Source: Struthio camelus (Eukaryota; Chordata; Aves; Struthioniformes; Struthionidae). Taken from it: DNA of 64,000 bases. The stretch lies in the NCBI RefSeq assembly GCF_040807025.1, contig NC_090947.1, positions 10,292,001 to 10,356,000 of the forward strand, written 5' to 3'. The notes below the pieces were generated by a model. That model ran no database searches and was not told the origin of the DNA. It saw only the letters and a program-made list of their open reading frames with translations. The position numbers were made by a program, and so were the translations under genes. Every line of letters starts with the position of its first letter. Position 1 is the stretch's first letter. This document shows positions 28,601-39,366 of this stretch, in pieces.

Positions 28601-29989
28601 GAAGCATCATCTGAGTTAGTGTTGGAGCAGAAGAGATTACACGATTTGTGCCTGGGAAATAAAGACTGGTATTAGTGTGATATTCTGCAGCTGATAAGAA
28701 GCAGCCTTTCAAGGTTGTATCACAGGTAGTTTTGGGAATTCAGGTTTCAGTTGTCTGGAAATTTAGCAGAACTTCACTAACTGATGTTTTCTTCAACAGA
28801 GTAAGTTCGTTCTTTTTTTTTTTATGGAACATGCAATTAAAAGCTCCTGAGTGGCAACTGGTCTTGGAAAGTTTTAGTCTCTTGCTTGTAATCTTAGAAC
28901 AAAACTTAACTTTTTGAAGCTAAATAGAAGGCATAACACAACAGTGAGCTTGATTATATGGCAAGATTATTCTAAGAAGTGTTTTAATAGAATTTTAAAA
29001 TGTGGGTGGGTTTTTTTTCTCCTCCATGACCATATATTACATATTACATACCTTACATATTGTATACAAAAGATAAATTCTTCGGTACTTTCTGGTTGTG
29101 TCTATTATGACTTCTCGGTCAACCTAGTATCTTCTAAATATTTTGGAGAGCAGTAATTCTTAATCTATTAAAGCCGTAACTATCAAAGCTAATGCCAATA
29201 GCTTACTTTTTCTCAAGTCTTCCTCATGCTAAAGGGCAAATACAGAGCAGAGTAGGTATGAAGATGTCTAATGCATGTATCTTCTTTGTCATGTTTTTAT
29301 TTTGTTTCAGCTCCACGTGCACTCCATTTTCACTTGGAAATAGTGCTCACAGCACTAGAAGTGCAGTGGTGAGCACTCCAGCCATGTCTTACAGGCTTAG
29401 TATTGGAGAATTCCTCACCAACAGAAGAGACTCAACTACTACCTTCAGCAGCACCAGCAGTCTGGCCAAACTTTTGCAAGAACGAGGCATCTCTGCCAAA
29501 GTTTATGATAGCCCCATCTTAGAAAAACTGCCTTTGCTACAGCCGCCTCGAACTGTTCCCGTTCCTTCTACTCCACCAAATTCTCCTTCACGTTCACCTT
29601 GTCCTTCTCCGCCACCATTCGAGCCTCGAACACATCTCTCGGAAAACTTCCTGGCCTCACGACCAGCGGAAACGTTCTTGCAAGAAATGTATGGTCTAAA
29701 GCCCTCCCGTAACACTCCAGACACAGGCCAACTGAAGATGAACCTGGTGGACAGGCTGAAGAGGCTGGGTATTGCCAGGGTGGTCAAGCCCCCTAAGGCA
29801 CAGGACCAAAGGAGAAATCAGGGCACAGAGGTTGGTCTGCAGAGACAGGACTCTGCTGTATTTTTAAACGCAGGTGGCAACTTCATGGCAGGACTGAGAA
29901 GAAACCAGAGCCTTCCTGTCATGATTGGGGCGCTGGGAGCTCCAGTTTGCACGCAGTCATCAAAAATGGATCTGCTAAAGGAGAATTAA
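10576..29989 (+). CDS. TRAK2: Trafficking kinesin-binding protein 2 (TRAK2/Milton family), 15 coding exons
   Basis: TRAK2 links Miro (RHOT1/2) on the outer mitochondrial membrane to kinesin-1 (KIF5) and dynein-dynactin for mitochondrial transport. The coding exons are 10576-10612, 11644-11838, 16532-16608, 17305-17421, 18684-18893, 20974-21052, 22930-23060, 23240-23314, 23931-24068, 25059-25138, 25810-26013, 26152-26450, 26792-27070, 27844-27943 and 29311-29989. They sum to 2700 nt, or 899 residues plus TAA, and every junction is GT-AG and in phase. Residues about 25-350 form the HAP1_N coiled-coil region, with a dynein light-intermediate-chain CC1-box (AARIG) at 111-115 and a Spindly-like LAAE at 356-359. 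The rest is the Milton C-terminal region, with an acidic patch near 600 and a Ser/Pro-rich final exon ending LKEN. Mammalian TRAK2 has 914 residues. The start at 10576 is chosen because an in-frame TGA lies at 10555-10557. The gene is intact. Confidence 0.97.
11159..11176. repeat. (GT)9 microsatellite
   Basis: Nine perfect GT units in TRAK2 intron 1 of the coding set. A C/T-rich low-complexity patch (10938-11006) lies just upstream. Confidence 0.95.
11644..11838 (+). CDS. TRAK2: TRAK2 coding exon 2
   Basis: Residues 13-78. It encodes VCSSEDIPEVELVSMLEEQL and then YENQDW and EETFRYM, a conserved TRAK1/2 block at the start of the HAP1_N region. The acceptor is tgcttttag. The donor is A|gtgagt and leaves one base of an Ile codon. 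Confidence 0.97.
14815..14839. repeat. T25 homopolymer
   Basis: An unbroken run of 25 T in a TRAK2 intron. No retroposed body is recognisable beside it. Confidence 0.9.
16532..16608 (+). CDS. TRAK2: TRAK2 coding exon 3
   Basis: Residues 78-103, LGTDNVEQITKTYSDADM and then LLAE. The acceptor is tctcttctcag and the donor GAG|gtacgc (phase 0). At 77 nt it is too short to be noticed as an ORF. Confidence 0.96.
17305..17421 (+). CDS. TRAK2: TRAK2 coding exon 4 (CC1-box)
   Basis: Residues 104-142, RDRDLELAARIGQALLKRN onward. AARIG fits the AAxxG CC1-box through which several adaptors bind the dynein light intermediate chain. Phase 0 at both ends. The intron just after it begins with a C-rich tract (17439-17460). 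Confidence 0.97.
17573..17620. repeat. 24-bp tandem duplication
   Basis: Two adjacent 24-base copies (tcatagttcagccagctttc..., then tcatagttcggtcagctttc...) differ at two positions. It is a small local duplication inside a TRAK2 intron. Confidence 0.9.
18684..18893 (+). CDS. TRAK2: TRAK2 coding exon 5
   Basis: Residues 143-212. It is a heptad-rich coiled coil containing KKDDLLRIVSIASEESETDS, a signature of the Milton/TRAK family, and LEEENLALRSK at the end. The acceptor is gtcatag and the donor AAG|gtatag. Phase 0 at both ends. Confidence 0.97.
20974..21052 (+). CDS. TRAK2: TRAK2 coding exon 6
   Basis: Residues 213-239, ACHLKTETITYEEKEQQLV and then CVKEL. The donor is CTAC|gtgagt. The Arg codon is split C|GG and completed by exon 7, so this exon does not extend to the apparent CGT-GAG. 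Confidence 0.96.
22930..23060 (+). CDS. TRAK2: TRAK2 coding exon 7
   Basis: Residues 239-282, coiled coil with NAQISRITEELSEKSEEL and LSQIVDLQHKLKE. The acceptor is gttttgtag and the donor GAA|gtaagg. Confidence 0.97.
23240..23314 (+). CDS. TRAK2: TRAK2 coding exon 8
   Basis: Residues 283-307, HVIEKEELKLHLQASKDA followed by QRQLTAE. It is 75 nt in phase 0, with acceptor tgctttcag and donor GAG|gtactt. Nearly identical to the mammalian exon. Confidence 0.97.
23931..24068 (+). CDS. TRAK2: TRAK2 coding exon 9
   Basis: Residues 308-353, LHELQDRNAECLGMLHESQE and a more divergent tail ending AFSG. The acceptor is cctctttcag and the donor GGG|gtaata. Phase 0. Confidence 0.96.
25059..25138 (+). CDS. 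TRAK2: TRAK2 coding exon 10
   Basis: Residues 354-380, DSLAAEIEGTMRKELS onward. LAAE here resembles the Spindly motif used by dynein adaptors to contact dynactin. The donor AA|gtatgt leaves two bases of a Lys codon. Confidence 0.95.
25810..26013 (+). CDS. TRAK2: TRAK2 coding exon 11
   Basis: Residues 380-448, QQKRVFDTVKVANVTRGRSS and the block PLPIPGSNQSSVVMTAKPF. It marks the start of the Milton C-terminal domain after the coiled coil. The donor is AG|gtagga. Confidence 0.97.
26152..26450 (+). CDS. TRAK2: TRAK2 coding exon 12
   Basis: Residues 448-548, with the near-invariant DSDLATALHRLSLRRENYLS block, a Ser-rich stretch and PEKLQIVKPIEG. The acceptor is ttctctcccag and the donor GAAG|gtaaga. 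Confidence 0.97.
26792..27070 (+). CDS. TRAK2: TRAK2 coding exon 13
   Basis: Residues 548-641, HWQQLARPNLGTILDPRPGV, YHISDLEEDDEEEGEGG and then GIFLPPITSA. The acidic run is somewhat longer than in mammals. The donor is ACTG|gtaaga. Confidence 0.97.
27844..27943 (+). CDS. TRAK2: TRAK2 coding exon 14 (short)
   Basis: Residues 641-674, ASNPGKCLSSTNSTFTFTTC and RILHPSDVTQVTP. It is a 100-nt exon needed to join exons 13 and 15 in phase. The acceptor is cacgttgcag and the donor AG|gtacga. Confidence 0.95.
29311..29989 (+). CDS. TRAK2: TRAK2 terminal coding exon 15
   Basis: Residues 674-899 and the TAA stop at 29987-29989. It contains SYRLSIGEFLTNRRDSTTTF, LAKLLQERGISAKVY, a Pro/Ser-rich stretch (STPPNSPSRSPCPSPPPFEP) and the conserved end KMNLVDRLKRLGIARVVK. 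The acceptor is ttttgtttcag at 29310. Open sequence upstream of 29311 in the same frame is intronic. Confidence 0.97.
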
Positions 29990-32900
29990 GTGGTTTGAAA
30001 AACAGCTGATTTGTAGCATAGCAAATAATAAATGAGGGATAAACATTTAGCACAGGCATGGTAAAGTGTGTTACAGAAGAGTTGGAGAAGGCATGTGCAT
30101 GTTAAAAGATGTGCGAGAGCGACGTGTTGGGATCGAGGAGAAAAGAACGTCACTTGGGTTTGAGGAAAAAGGGTTCAATGGAAGATGAGAAAGAAGAAAC
30201 CAAAGCTTAGTTCTGAGGCCCTTTTCTGGATCTATCTTAGCTTAAGCAAAAATAGAAGACCATAGTAGATATTCTCAGTATTTTAATCTTTTAAACTGTA
30301 TGTTTAGAACTGTCTTGCAGGTGCTGTTCTATTTTTCCACCATATGATCATAGTGTTTTACTAGTTGTTAGCAGTCAGGCTGTACCATTTAAATATAATA
30401 TTCAAATAACAATCAGTCTGACTAGCATCACTGCTTCAAGTCTCTCTCTCTCTAGCGAACAAATACAGAAATTTGGATTCTTTTGATTCTTGTATTTTCC
30501 AGTTCAGAGGCTGCACTGAAGCCCTCTATTGAACTCCTCCCCATTTTGAGAAGCAGGGGAGAGAACCTTTCATTCCCTGTTAGGAAATTGTGCTAGTGAA
30601 GTATTAACAGAAGCGAATTTCTTTCCAGAGGTTCTGAAGCACACAGAGGAGGGTGCAATGAATGAGAATTAAAAAGCAGGAAAGTATGTATTAGGTACAA
30701 AAAATGTAAAAATGTTTTATTTCATGCTAAGATAACTTTCCAAAGTGTGCTATGCATCTTTTTTTTTTTTTTTTAGGAGGAGGGTAGTTTTGCACCTACA
30801 AAAAAAATCTCAGGCGCATGTCAGTGTTGCAAAGGGAAATAAAGCCTAGGTGCTTGATTCAGGGTTTGTTTTTATTTGACCTAAGCAGAGAGCATTTACT
30901 TAAAGACAAGTGTTGGAAGTCTGTACATTTGAGAGCTCTGTAGTAAACTTAATGCGTTTCATGCAGGTATTTCTGATTTTAGGCAGGATTCTATTGAAAA
31001 GATTTCATTAAGAAAATCTTTGGAAATTGTTTTGGATCTGTGGTTAGAGCAAAATTTAGCATTCTACATTCTGAAACAACAAAGAAAATGAAAGCCAGTG
31101 TTCTTTGCAGCACTGTAATGGATACAAATCAGTTTTGTCTGCATTGGAATCTTGTGTTTTGATGCGGGAGAGTGATTCTGAGCCTGCTTCTGAACAAAAC
31201 TGAGGCAGGCTTTCTGCCTCAAAAAAAATATCTAAGTCTGGTGGAGAAATCTGATTTCTGTCTGAGCAGTAATTTGCAGAATATTACAGCCCAGGCTGCC
31301 TTTTGGATTCAGGGAAAAAAAAACAAAACTGATCCTATCCAAGATTCTAGCCATAACTGAATGATCAACAATATATCATAATTTGTAGCATAACTTATAG
31401 AAGAAAATACATTTGCCTGAAATTACTAAGAGGAATGGGTCTTTGCTAGTGACCAGATTAGAAACAGATTTTTACTCTTTATATAATTTTTCTCTATACT
31501 TTTCAATTTTTTGAAGTAATTTTTAAGGTCTACTTCCATACAACTACATAAAACAGTCAAAGTTTACCCTGCTTGTTAGAACAGAACATAGCTGGTATCT
31601 TTCTGGATTCATGGGGTGAAGCATCAGTATAAATACACCGATTTGTAGCTGGCAGGGGGCACATCCATCATAATCAGGGCCCTTGTTGCTGCAGGGTTGT
31701 GTGGAGTAGGGCAGGAAAAGATAGTTTCATAAACCAGTTTATAGGTAACTTATAATGTGGCCTTTATACCTGTACAGCCCTATAGATCTTATAGTGACTC
31801 TTTGTGATACAGTAGTCTTTCCTAAAAGAAAAGGAGTAACCACTTCAAACTTGCACAAGGATTCTCAGCAGAAGCTTGTCTGTCAGCAGCGCACAGAAAT
31901 ATTCAGGAACTCCTGGAGTTGCCTTTTGCTCTCTAAGCAAAATTTTACACTTATAAAAGGTGAATTTTATTTAAAATACAATTTACGGGTTAATTTTGTT
32001 TTAAATGAAAACTATTTAATTTCTTCTTGTAAGTATTTATGTTTGTACTTCCTTAGCTGTGCACAGGGTCTTACCTAGCTAAATAAGAATAAGAATGAAG
32101 GGAAGGGGAGTTCTTAGGTTCTTCAGTGAACTAAGAGACTGGTATGTTTGCTCTGTATTTGCAGCTCCCAGAGAAACAACAGGTTTGAGTGAACAGAAGA
32201 TTAGGCAGAGAAGCGTATAATGTGTCAAATGTGTGTCCATTTTATATACACTTATTATAGGAAGCATGTAAGTTACAGGTAAACTTTCAAAGGTATTTCA
32301 CTATGTTCCTAACTAACTTCATTAAATAACTCCAGCCACTGGATCATTGTGTGTGTTAGTAGCAGAAGCAACACGTGAACTAAATCGCAATTCCTTTGAC
32401 AGACCAGGCTTCTGCTAAAATTCATCTAAAAGCACTTTAACGAAATGCATGTTTGTCTTTGGGACACTTCCATATTCCATAACCTAATGATATAATCGGG
32501 TGCAGTTCAATCTACATTATGGATATGTCTGAAAACTTCTTGTAGGATGATATATAATCAGATACTTTACACAAGGCAGGAAGAAGAGGACATAATTTTT
32601 GTACTGTTGTGCTTGTGTGTTTTTGCGGTTGGCTGATGCTGCGGTGCAGTGCTTGTTGAAACTGTCGTGCATTTATACCCTTTGGGCAGTCGTGTCCATT
32701 GTGTATACGTGCCCCTAACTTGCGGTGACCGGGGAAACTACTACTTCTTCCAAGTTTACTGTTTTGTGCCAAAACCTAGAAGACAAACTCTTTGGAAGGT
32801 GTTTCTGATAGCATATTAAAAGCTGTCGTCATTATAGGAACTGATCTGGCTTTTGTTGCCTCCCACTAGAGAGGAAATGAACTTGCATGACTGAGATAGC

Positions 32901-33440
32901 TGAGATCCTGCTCGAGATCTTTTGATGCAGATCAGTGTGACTTGGTTGAGGGCGAGGGAGAATTAGAAGCAAGGAAGAGCAGCATTTGGAAAAGTTTCTG
33001 TTATCTTGCAGGTTTGGGACAGAACCAAAAAGCAGGTGATACAAAGAAAGGAATTATCCATGCATGTGAAAGTTTCAGGAGACTGAGAAATACTTGTAGT
33101 GCTTAGCTTTGTTCAGATTTTAAGATGGCTTAAACTAAGTATAAAATTTAACTTTATGCCTACAGAACTAGAAAGCTATAGTTTCACTGGCTTTGATAAA
33201 TTCAGTGATACCTGCATGCTCCAAATACCATGCTCGATAAAGTGGAAAGTCTACTGTAATCAAAAAGCAGAAGAAAAGGAAGGAAAATGTGGGTTTGAGC
33301 CTCTTTTGGCTGTTGCACAAGGGGATAACACAATATTTAAATGGTCTGGGAACATAGTATTTTTTTCATCTGCTTTTTGCACTTACTGTTGTTTCAAGGC
33401 GGAATGTAAATTTGATAATAAACATGTATAACGTGCCCTT
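29990..33440 (+). other. TRAK2: Probable TRAK2 3' UTR
   Basis: The AT-rich sequence after the stop has AATAAA hexamers at 30027, 30838 and 33417. The last is followed within 60 nt by a GT-rich tract (ttggtcatcttgtgtggtttgtt), the usual arrangement at a functional cleavage site. A UTR of about 3.4 kb would match the long mammalian TRAK2 3' UTR. The end is inferred. Confidence 0.55.
33417..33422 (+). terminator. TRAK2: Candidate TRAK2 distal poly(A) signal AATAAA
   Basis: Canonical hexamer with a downstream GT-rich element at about 33451-33476. A proximal alternative is at 30838-30843, and one at 30027-30032 is only 38 nt after the stop. Confidence 0.5.
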
Positions 33441-35624
33441 TTTCATTATATTGGTCATCTTGTGTGGTTTGTTCCAGATGTCGTCTTCTATACTGCAGTG
33501 TTCTTTAACAAAACTAAAATTAGGCCTTTTTAAAAATTAGCTACAAATTTGTGACTGGTATACTGTACACAAGCTTAGCAAATTGGTATCTGCACATGTA
33601 TTGGCTACTATAAAAGCTATCTGAGAAATGGATTAAAAACTGTATTTTTCACAGCCTGGATCAGGCTGTAGCAGGCTGTTTGCTGTTGTGCTCATACCCA
33701 AGCAATTAAAAGTGGTATAAATGCGCAATATAAGCTGCAGTCAGACTTTGATTTCAGTATAAATGTGCAATGATTAAAATTGGAAAACAACATTTATCGA
33801 GTAGTTTCTGCTGCAGTTTGAAAAGCCCATTGTTTAAGAATGAAAAATTCCTCAAATGAAGAATAGCTCATCAGCCTCTGAACAGAATATTTGAATTTGA
33901 GCCTCACTTTGAATATGTGGTAATAGTTCATGTTTTCTGGTACTTGTTCTTTTTTTTCCTGTCACTTTACAGCAGCTAATATATTCTTTTAGCATTATGC
34001 TGACAACTAGCAAGAAATAGAAAAAAAATTGGACTTCTCTGCTAGATATAAGTATCCATCTTTTTTTTTTTTTTTCCCCCTGCCTTTATTTTCTGGTCTC
34101 CTGTTTGGAGGCATACACTCTTTCATTTTCCATATTTTCTTCTGACCTCCAAGGGAAGATTGTTTTGGGCTTTTACAGAAAAGTGCGAGATCAACACTCT
34201 TGTTTTTCTGTCTAAGTAGCTGATGTTATGTCAGCTGTCCTTAATGCTTGTGATAAGATGGGAGCAGAGACTGCAACCAAGGTCCTTACCTTTGAATAAT
34301 ACTCCCTTTGTGAAAGTCTCACTCAAATTTGTCCACAGAGGTGCCAAATTCTTGCCAGTCACATCAGCCTGGGGCTGTGCACGCCTCCTGCAAGGCAAGC
34401 CCCTGACCTTGCTTTTCAGGCCGGAAGGTTCTGATCATTTTCTCCAAAACACTCCATTCCTTCCTTGGTGCAGACTGGGAACAACATTGCTTTGCTATTA
34501 AGAGGTTCTCACTCTTGTTAGTACAGTAAACTACTGACACTGGTTCCTCCAATAGTCTGTGTGCAGGGCATCTTAAGGAACGGAGAACCACCGTTATTCT
34601 GTTTTTAGGTGTCCTGTATTTATTTAGCTTGCTTTCTTTTCTGGCATGGGAAGATGGAGAAGGACTTGTGCCCATGTCAGACCAAAGCTGACTTTTCAGG
34701 TCAGCGCTTCATTTGAGGCTTTTGAGTTGGACGTTCTGAGGAGAGAGATTGTCTCTCTAGTACCTTCTGTGGTTGTCACACACCTAAATGGTTAGGCAGG
34801 ATGCAGCGGCAAGCTGCAGCTCCAACCCCTGCACTGCAAGAGATGTTTGCTGAGTTTCCTTCACTAGCAGGTACATATCTTACACTGTTGCCTAATATTC
34901 AATGTATTTATGCAAGTACTTAACAGGTTTGCATTTTTATTTGATGTCTTCGGAACAGAGGCCTGTGTTACCAACTTTCATTTCTTAAGGTTAACTTCTA
35001 ATATGCTATAGAAGTGTTTGTCCTGTGATGGAGAAGCATTATAGCCATAGGTGACTAAGTGTAACCTGAGGAACTTCAGATATTGGCGGAGCTGAGATTC
35101 CTGGCCACGTGCTCTTTCTGCATCAAAGCTGTTTATGGTGTATATGAAAACAAAGTTGATGTTGTCAGTATACAAGTTCTGTGGAGTTTTTTGCTCTGTA
35201 AAAGTCACTCAGGCACAAACAGCAATATGTTTCATACTCCTCCTGGCATTGGCAAAGTGGCAGAGGATTGAAGTAGTCATGACACGTGGTCTCTGTGACA
35301 GCAGAGCATCCTTGTAATTTATAAGAACAGGCCATCGGGGCAAAGTTGCACAGCTTCTGTGCTGCGTTACATCATTTGCCAAACAGAAGAGTGTCTTTTG
35401 CGGTCATACAGAACCTGTCATGTCGACAGAATATATGTTTATAAATATTAATGTGCTGATGTTTATGTTCTAAGAAATGTCATTCTCTCTGTAAGACTTA
35501 GTCTTCTTATTCTCTCAGCTGCTAACATAACGTGTTTGTGTCCTTCAGAAAGCCTGGCAAAATGTTGCGATGACTCTCTTTAAAGTGGAATGGGTAGTAG
35601 GAGCTGATTAAATGTTGCTGTCTG

Positions 35625-35638
35625 GTTTCCACGGTGAC
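35625..35638 (+). promoter_or_regulatory. RFX X-box-like motif (candidate FLACC1 promoter element)
   Basis: GTTTCCACGGTGAC fits the RFX consensus RYYNYYWWRRNRAC at 13 of 14 positions. X-boxes mark promoters of ciliary and flagellar genes, and FLACC1 is a flagellar protein gene starting just downstream on the same strand. Confidence 0.5.
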
Positions 35639-35867
35639 GAGAACCCTCCAGCTGCTGCTGGAGAGAAGAGGAGTTTGCGGGAAGAGAGGTCCTGAAAAGC
35701 AGCTGCTCTTTCCCTGTTGGACTCGTGAGAGACTTTGCTGTCCTGGAACATCTGAGCCCGAGGGGTTCAGCCAGCTGCCACATCACAAGAGTGGCCTGAA
35801 GTGTAAGAATTGGGATTTTTTCAGCCTATGCTCTTGGCATTTCAGATGTATTAAGGGAAAAGGTTGG

Positions 35868-35966
35868 ATGCTGCCAGGATTCTTCTTCTGGGAAGTGAAG
35901 AAGTTGAAGCTGTTTATAGGGATCAGTTATAAAAGCTGCTTCGATTCAGCAGGGCAGGACTTGACG
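35868..35966 (+). CDS. FLACC1: Possible FLACC1 first coding exon
   Basis: An ATG at 35868 opens 33 codons ending in phase 0 at a good donor (ACG|gtgagg), 230 bp downstream of the X-box-like site. It would join exon 39310 in frame and bring the protein to 435 residues, close to the 445 of human FLACC1. The peptide itself (MLPGFFFWEVKKLKLF...) does not clearly resemble the mammalian N-terminus, so this is length and phase evidence only. Confidence 0.25.
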
Positions 35967-38900
35967 GTGAGGACCCTGTAAGAATCCTGCTGGGAGAGGC
36001 ACCTGCTCTTTCTAGTATTGCAGTAATAATTGGAAGATGAGACTTTTCTTTTACTTACTCGACACCTGTAGCTCTCACAAACCTTCCAGTGAACTTCAGT
36101 ATTCAGTGTATTCAGTAGCTGTAGAGCAGTGGGGGGGGGAGGGGCGGGTAGAGGAGAACTGAGCAGGCTTTGCTGCTTGTAATGAGTTGAACTGCCTTTT
36201 CAGCTTGCTTTTTTGAAATCAGCTGAGGGTCATGTTTAAGGGAAGATATTAAACTACAGAAGTGAGAGTATTCTCATTGTTATTTCATTCTTGTTTGGGC
36301 TATAATGTCAAACTGTATCCTTGATCCATCATCTGCATTGGTAAATGAAAAGCAGCTTATTTTATGACCATTGGAAAGCTGCTTGCAGAACCTCTAAAAC
36401 ACTTAGTGCATTCATGCATGCCATTGTCTATATGCCTGTCTATACCAAATCAGATGTATCTGTAAAGTAGATGACATTACAGTTGTGTATATGGTACAGA
36501 CAAGTACTAGTCTCTATTACTTTGTACCTAAGGACAAGCCCAAAACATCATATTAGATAGATCCTTCGCTGCGTGAGTGAAGGAATTTTGCAGAAATTTT
36601 GTATGCATACACTGCACTTGGGAGAACTCAGATAAGATTTGTAGATGTATATGCAATGCTTGTTTGTTTGGTGTTTTTTTTTTTTTTGGTTGGTTGGGGG
36701 TTTTTCAGACCTTCAGTGTAATACTGTGACAGCCCTGGGCTTTGTGAGAAAATAGAGGAAGATGTATTTTATGCACCAAAGCCATAACACTAGATCTTAC
36801 TTTGAATCTTCCTCACTTGCCTTTCAGCACTTTGAACGGTGTTCCTAGTGTGCAGTCATGACTCCCTTTGCATACTGTGCTTACTAGGATCCTTGCAACA
36901 AAAGTGGTAAGAGATTTATTAAGTCTCTGGTAGATGCAAAGAATTGCAGAGCAAGGTAAGGAAGACAGATTTGAGAGAGAGTGAAGAGGGCTTTTAAGTT
37001 CTTAACATGTGCTGTCCTCAAAATGCAGCATCTTGTCTTTCAGCTCTTTTCAGTTTGTGATAATTTGTATCTAAACTGTAGAAAGCTTAGATAGTACCTT
37101 TTACTTCCTGATTGTTATGAGCCCCAGAAGCTCCGTGTGGGCAGTGACTTAAGCTTTTTTTAACGTCATCATGTCAGATCAAGTATCTAGGTTATATTAT
37201 AGTTACTGTGTTCAGATTATAAAAGATTTTGAAAGAAGCCGGTTAAAAGGTTGTCAATATAAAATTAGGAAACAGTGTGCGTTTTTTCTGGGAACTGTGA
37301 CCTTTCCGCAACATAAATAACTATTGCTTATTTTAAAATCAGGTATCCTTCACTAAGGACTTAAGAAAGCCAAAATAACTTTGGTGCAAAACCTTCCAGG
37401 ATGTCCAAGTAAGTATCTGCTGAAGAGGAGAGACACTTCGGTATAAAAGACAAAACACTGAAAAAATGGGAATTTTATACCCACCCCCTCCATCCCCCCA
37501 ACAACTTATGGCCTTCCTTAAAAGCTTCAGTCACCTTCAGTAACTGGAACCCTGCTTAAAATATAATTGCCTTGTGGAAGTGCTGCATCTCTTCATCCTG
37601 TGACACCTCCCTTGATACCTAATAAGAGTTGTAACCCCTGTGAAGCGCCAGGGAAAAACAGCTGCAATTAAAAACGAGAGCTCTGGCGTGCATGAGGGCT
37701 GTGGGGAAACGGCTCTGTCCTCATAGGTGGGTCCCACTAATTAGTTAAGACTGTTCTGAAATCCCTTTCTTTCATCTTGCTGCCTTAGAAAATGACCAGT
37801 AGAAAAATGCCTTTGGCAAATTTCGAGCTTAATGTAACAAATTAATAAAGCAGGTGTGGTGAGCTGCTTGTATTATTTTAGAATTAATTTTATTTTTGAC
37901 CTAGACACTTATTTAGCGTTTTATTTTAATGATATTCATGGCTTCCCTGTACTGACAATTCAACCTTCAACTTTTATGTAAGCTTTAAAAAGCCAACGAA
38001 AGTCAACTGTATCTCTGCCTCCATCCATGTTAAGTTCGGTCTAGGGAGAGGTTCTCAAAAGGAATCCAAAATTCTTCAACAAGACCCTTTTTTATTTATT
38101 TTCTGTCATAGAGATCTTATAGCTTGTCTTTATTTTCGCTCATTCAAAGTTATATCTGAAAGGACTAGTTTCGGTGTTTGCATGTAGAAACAAGTAAGTA
38201 AAGAGAAAAAAAGCAAAATGGAGGTTTCTGTTATAGAGCCTATGAGCCACGGGCAGCCAGCTGTCAGCTCTCTAAATGCTAACAGCAGTGTGCCAGGCAT
38301 GCTGTGGCACTGAAGATTTCCATGCTTCTCTGTTGCTTTATGATCAGCTCCCTCCCCTTGCAGTCTCCTCAAAAGTCCATGTTTCCTAAATAATCACTGT
38401 ACTGGCATCCAGCTGGTGACAGAGAGGAATGGAGTTGAAACACCGGCACCACAATTGGTCTAATTTGCAAACTGAAATGCTCTCCTCGTTCATCTGCGCT
38501 TAGTTTAGAATCGCTGGTGGCCAAAACCCCATAGATTAAATTATTAAAATAATGCAAATCATACCCTTAGTACCTTGCAAAGCTCCCCTGCTATGGCTGG
38601 TCACACCAGCAGTAGGCTCGTGGTTCTGACAGTTCAAGCAGTTACAGTCACTAACTAACTTCTAACTGTCTTCAACTCTGAACCCTTTTCATTTGCAGAG
38701 GTGTACCCCCCTCCAGGAGGCACAGCAATCAGCAGCAAACCAGAGAGGCCTCTCATGTGAGTGCATTGGCACAAAGCAGTCTGCTCTAGAATGAAAAAAT
38801 ACTCTTACCTGAATGAGCTCTCTTCCCGGGGAGGGGATGAGTACATAAATGTCAGCTTGCGTAGGTTGTGGCGCCGGCTGCATTTCCAATGACAGCATGT

Positions 38901-39309
38901 GGATTGCACGAAGTGCCCTATTTTGTTTCCCTGTTGAGCGGTTTCTGGTGGTAGCTCTAAGCTCTTGATCTGTTCTGGGTTATTTGGGAGTTTGCCGTAC
39001 TCTTACTTGGATCATGGAAGATGATTGCCTACAGACTTGTGCTGATGTCTTGTGGCTTGAGCATCACTCAGGCCAGTGCTGCCACTTGGCACTTCCTCTC
39101 CTTGCCATCCACAAGGGCTGGTGCTTTGGGCAATCGCTATATCCAGTCTCACATTCTTCCTTAGCAAAGCATGAGGGAGAAGCAGCCAAATTAATCAAAT
39201 AACTATCTTTGTGGCTCAGAAATTCAGTCTGTGGTAGAGGCTGGATCTAGCACAAAATATTCCATCTTGCTGAGATGTGTACTGGTCTTGTCTTGGGGTC
39301 TAACAGCAG

Positions 39310-39366
39310 GGCATAGAAATCCTTGTGATGTCACCCAGGTGCAACAGGTATCTTCTGAGAAAGATG
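39310..39366 (+). CDS. FLACC1: FLACC1 exon with likely start codon
   Basis: Nineteen codons in the frame required by the next exon, between taacagcag and ATG|gtgagt. ATG at 39328-39330 begins [13 protein letters not shown], which can be laid on mammalian SPKMKIH at the right distance from the conserved PGY. An upstream start cannot be excluded because the frame stays open to the acceptor. Confidence 0.55.

Larger units (their letters stand above)
11839..29310 (+). other. TRAK2: TRAK2 introns 2-14
   Basis: Introns longer than 300 bases are 11839-16531, 16609-17304, 17422-18683, 18894-20973, 21053-22929, 23315-23930, 24069-25058, 25139-25809, 26451-26791, 27071-27843 and 27944-29310. Apart from homopolymer T runs (25 nt at 14815-14839) and a 24-bp tandem duplication at 17573-17620, I see no nested gene, RNA gene or recognisable transposon in them. 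Confidence 0.7.
33441..39309. other. TRAK2-FLACC1 intergenic region and FLACC1 5' end
   Basis: No confident coding exon was found. The region holds an X-box-like motif at 35625-35638 and an open segment ending at a good donor at 35966 (a possible FLACC1 first exon). Two further exon-like pieces lie at 34801-34870 and 38699-38756, and a G-rich run at 36131-36148. The FLACC1 promoter most likely lies here. Confidence 0.5.
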
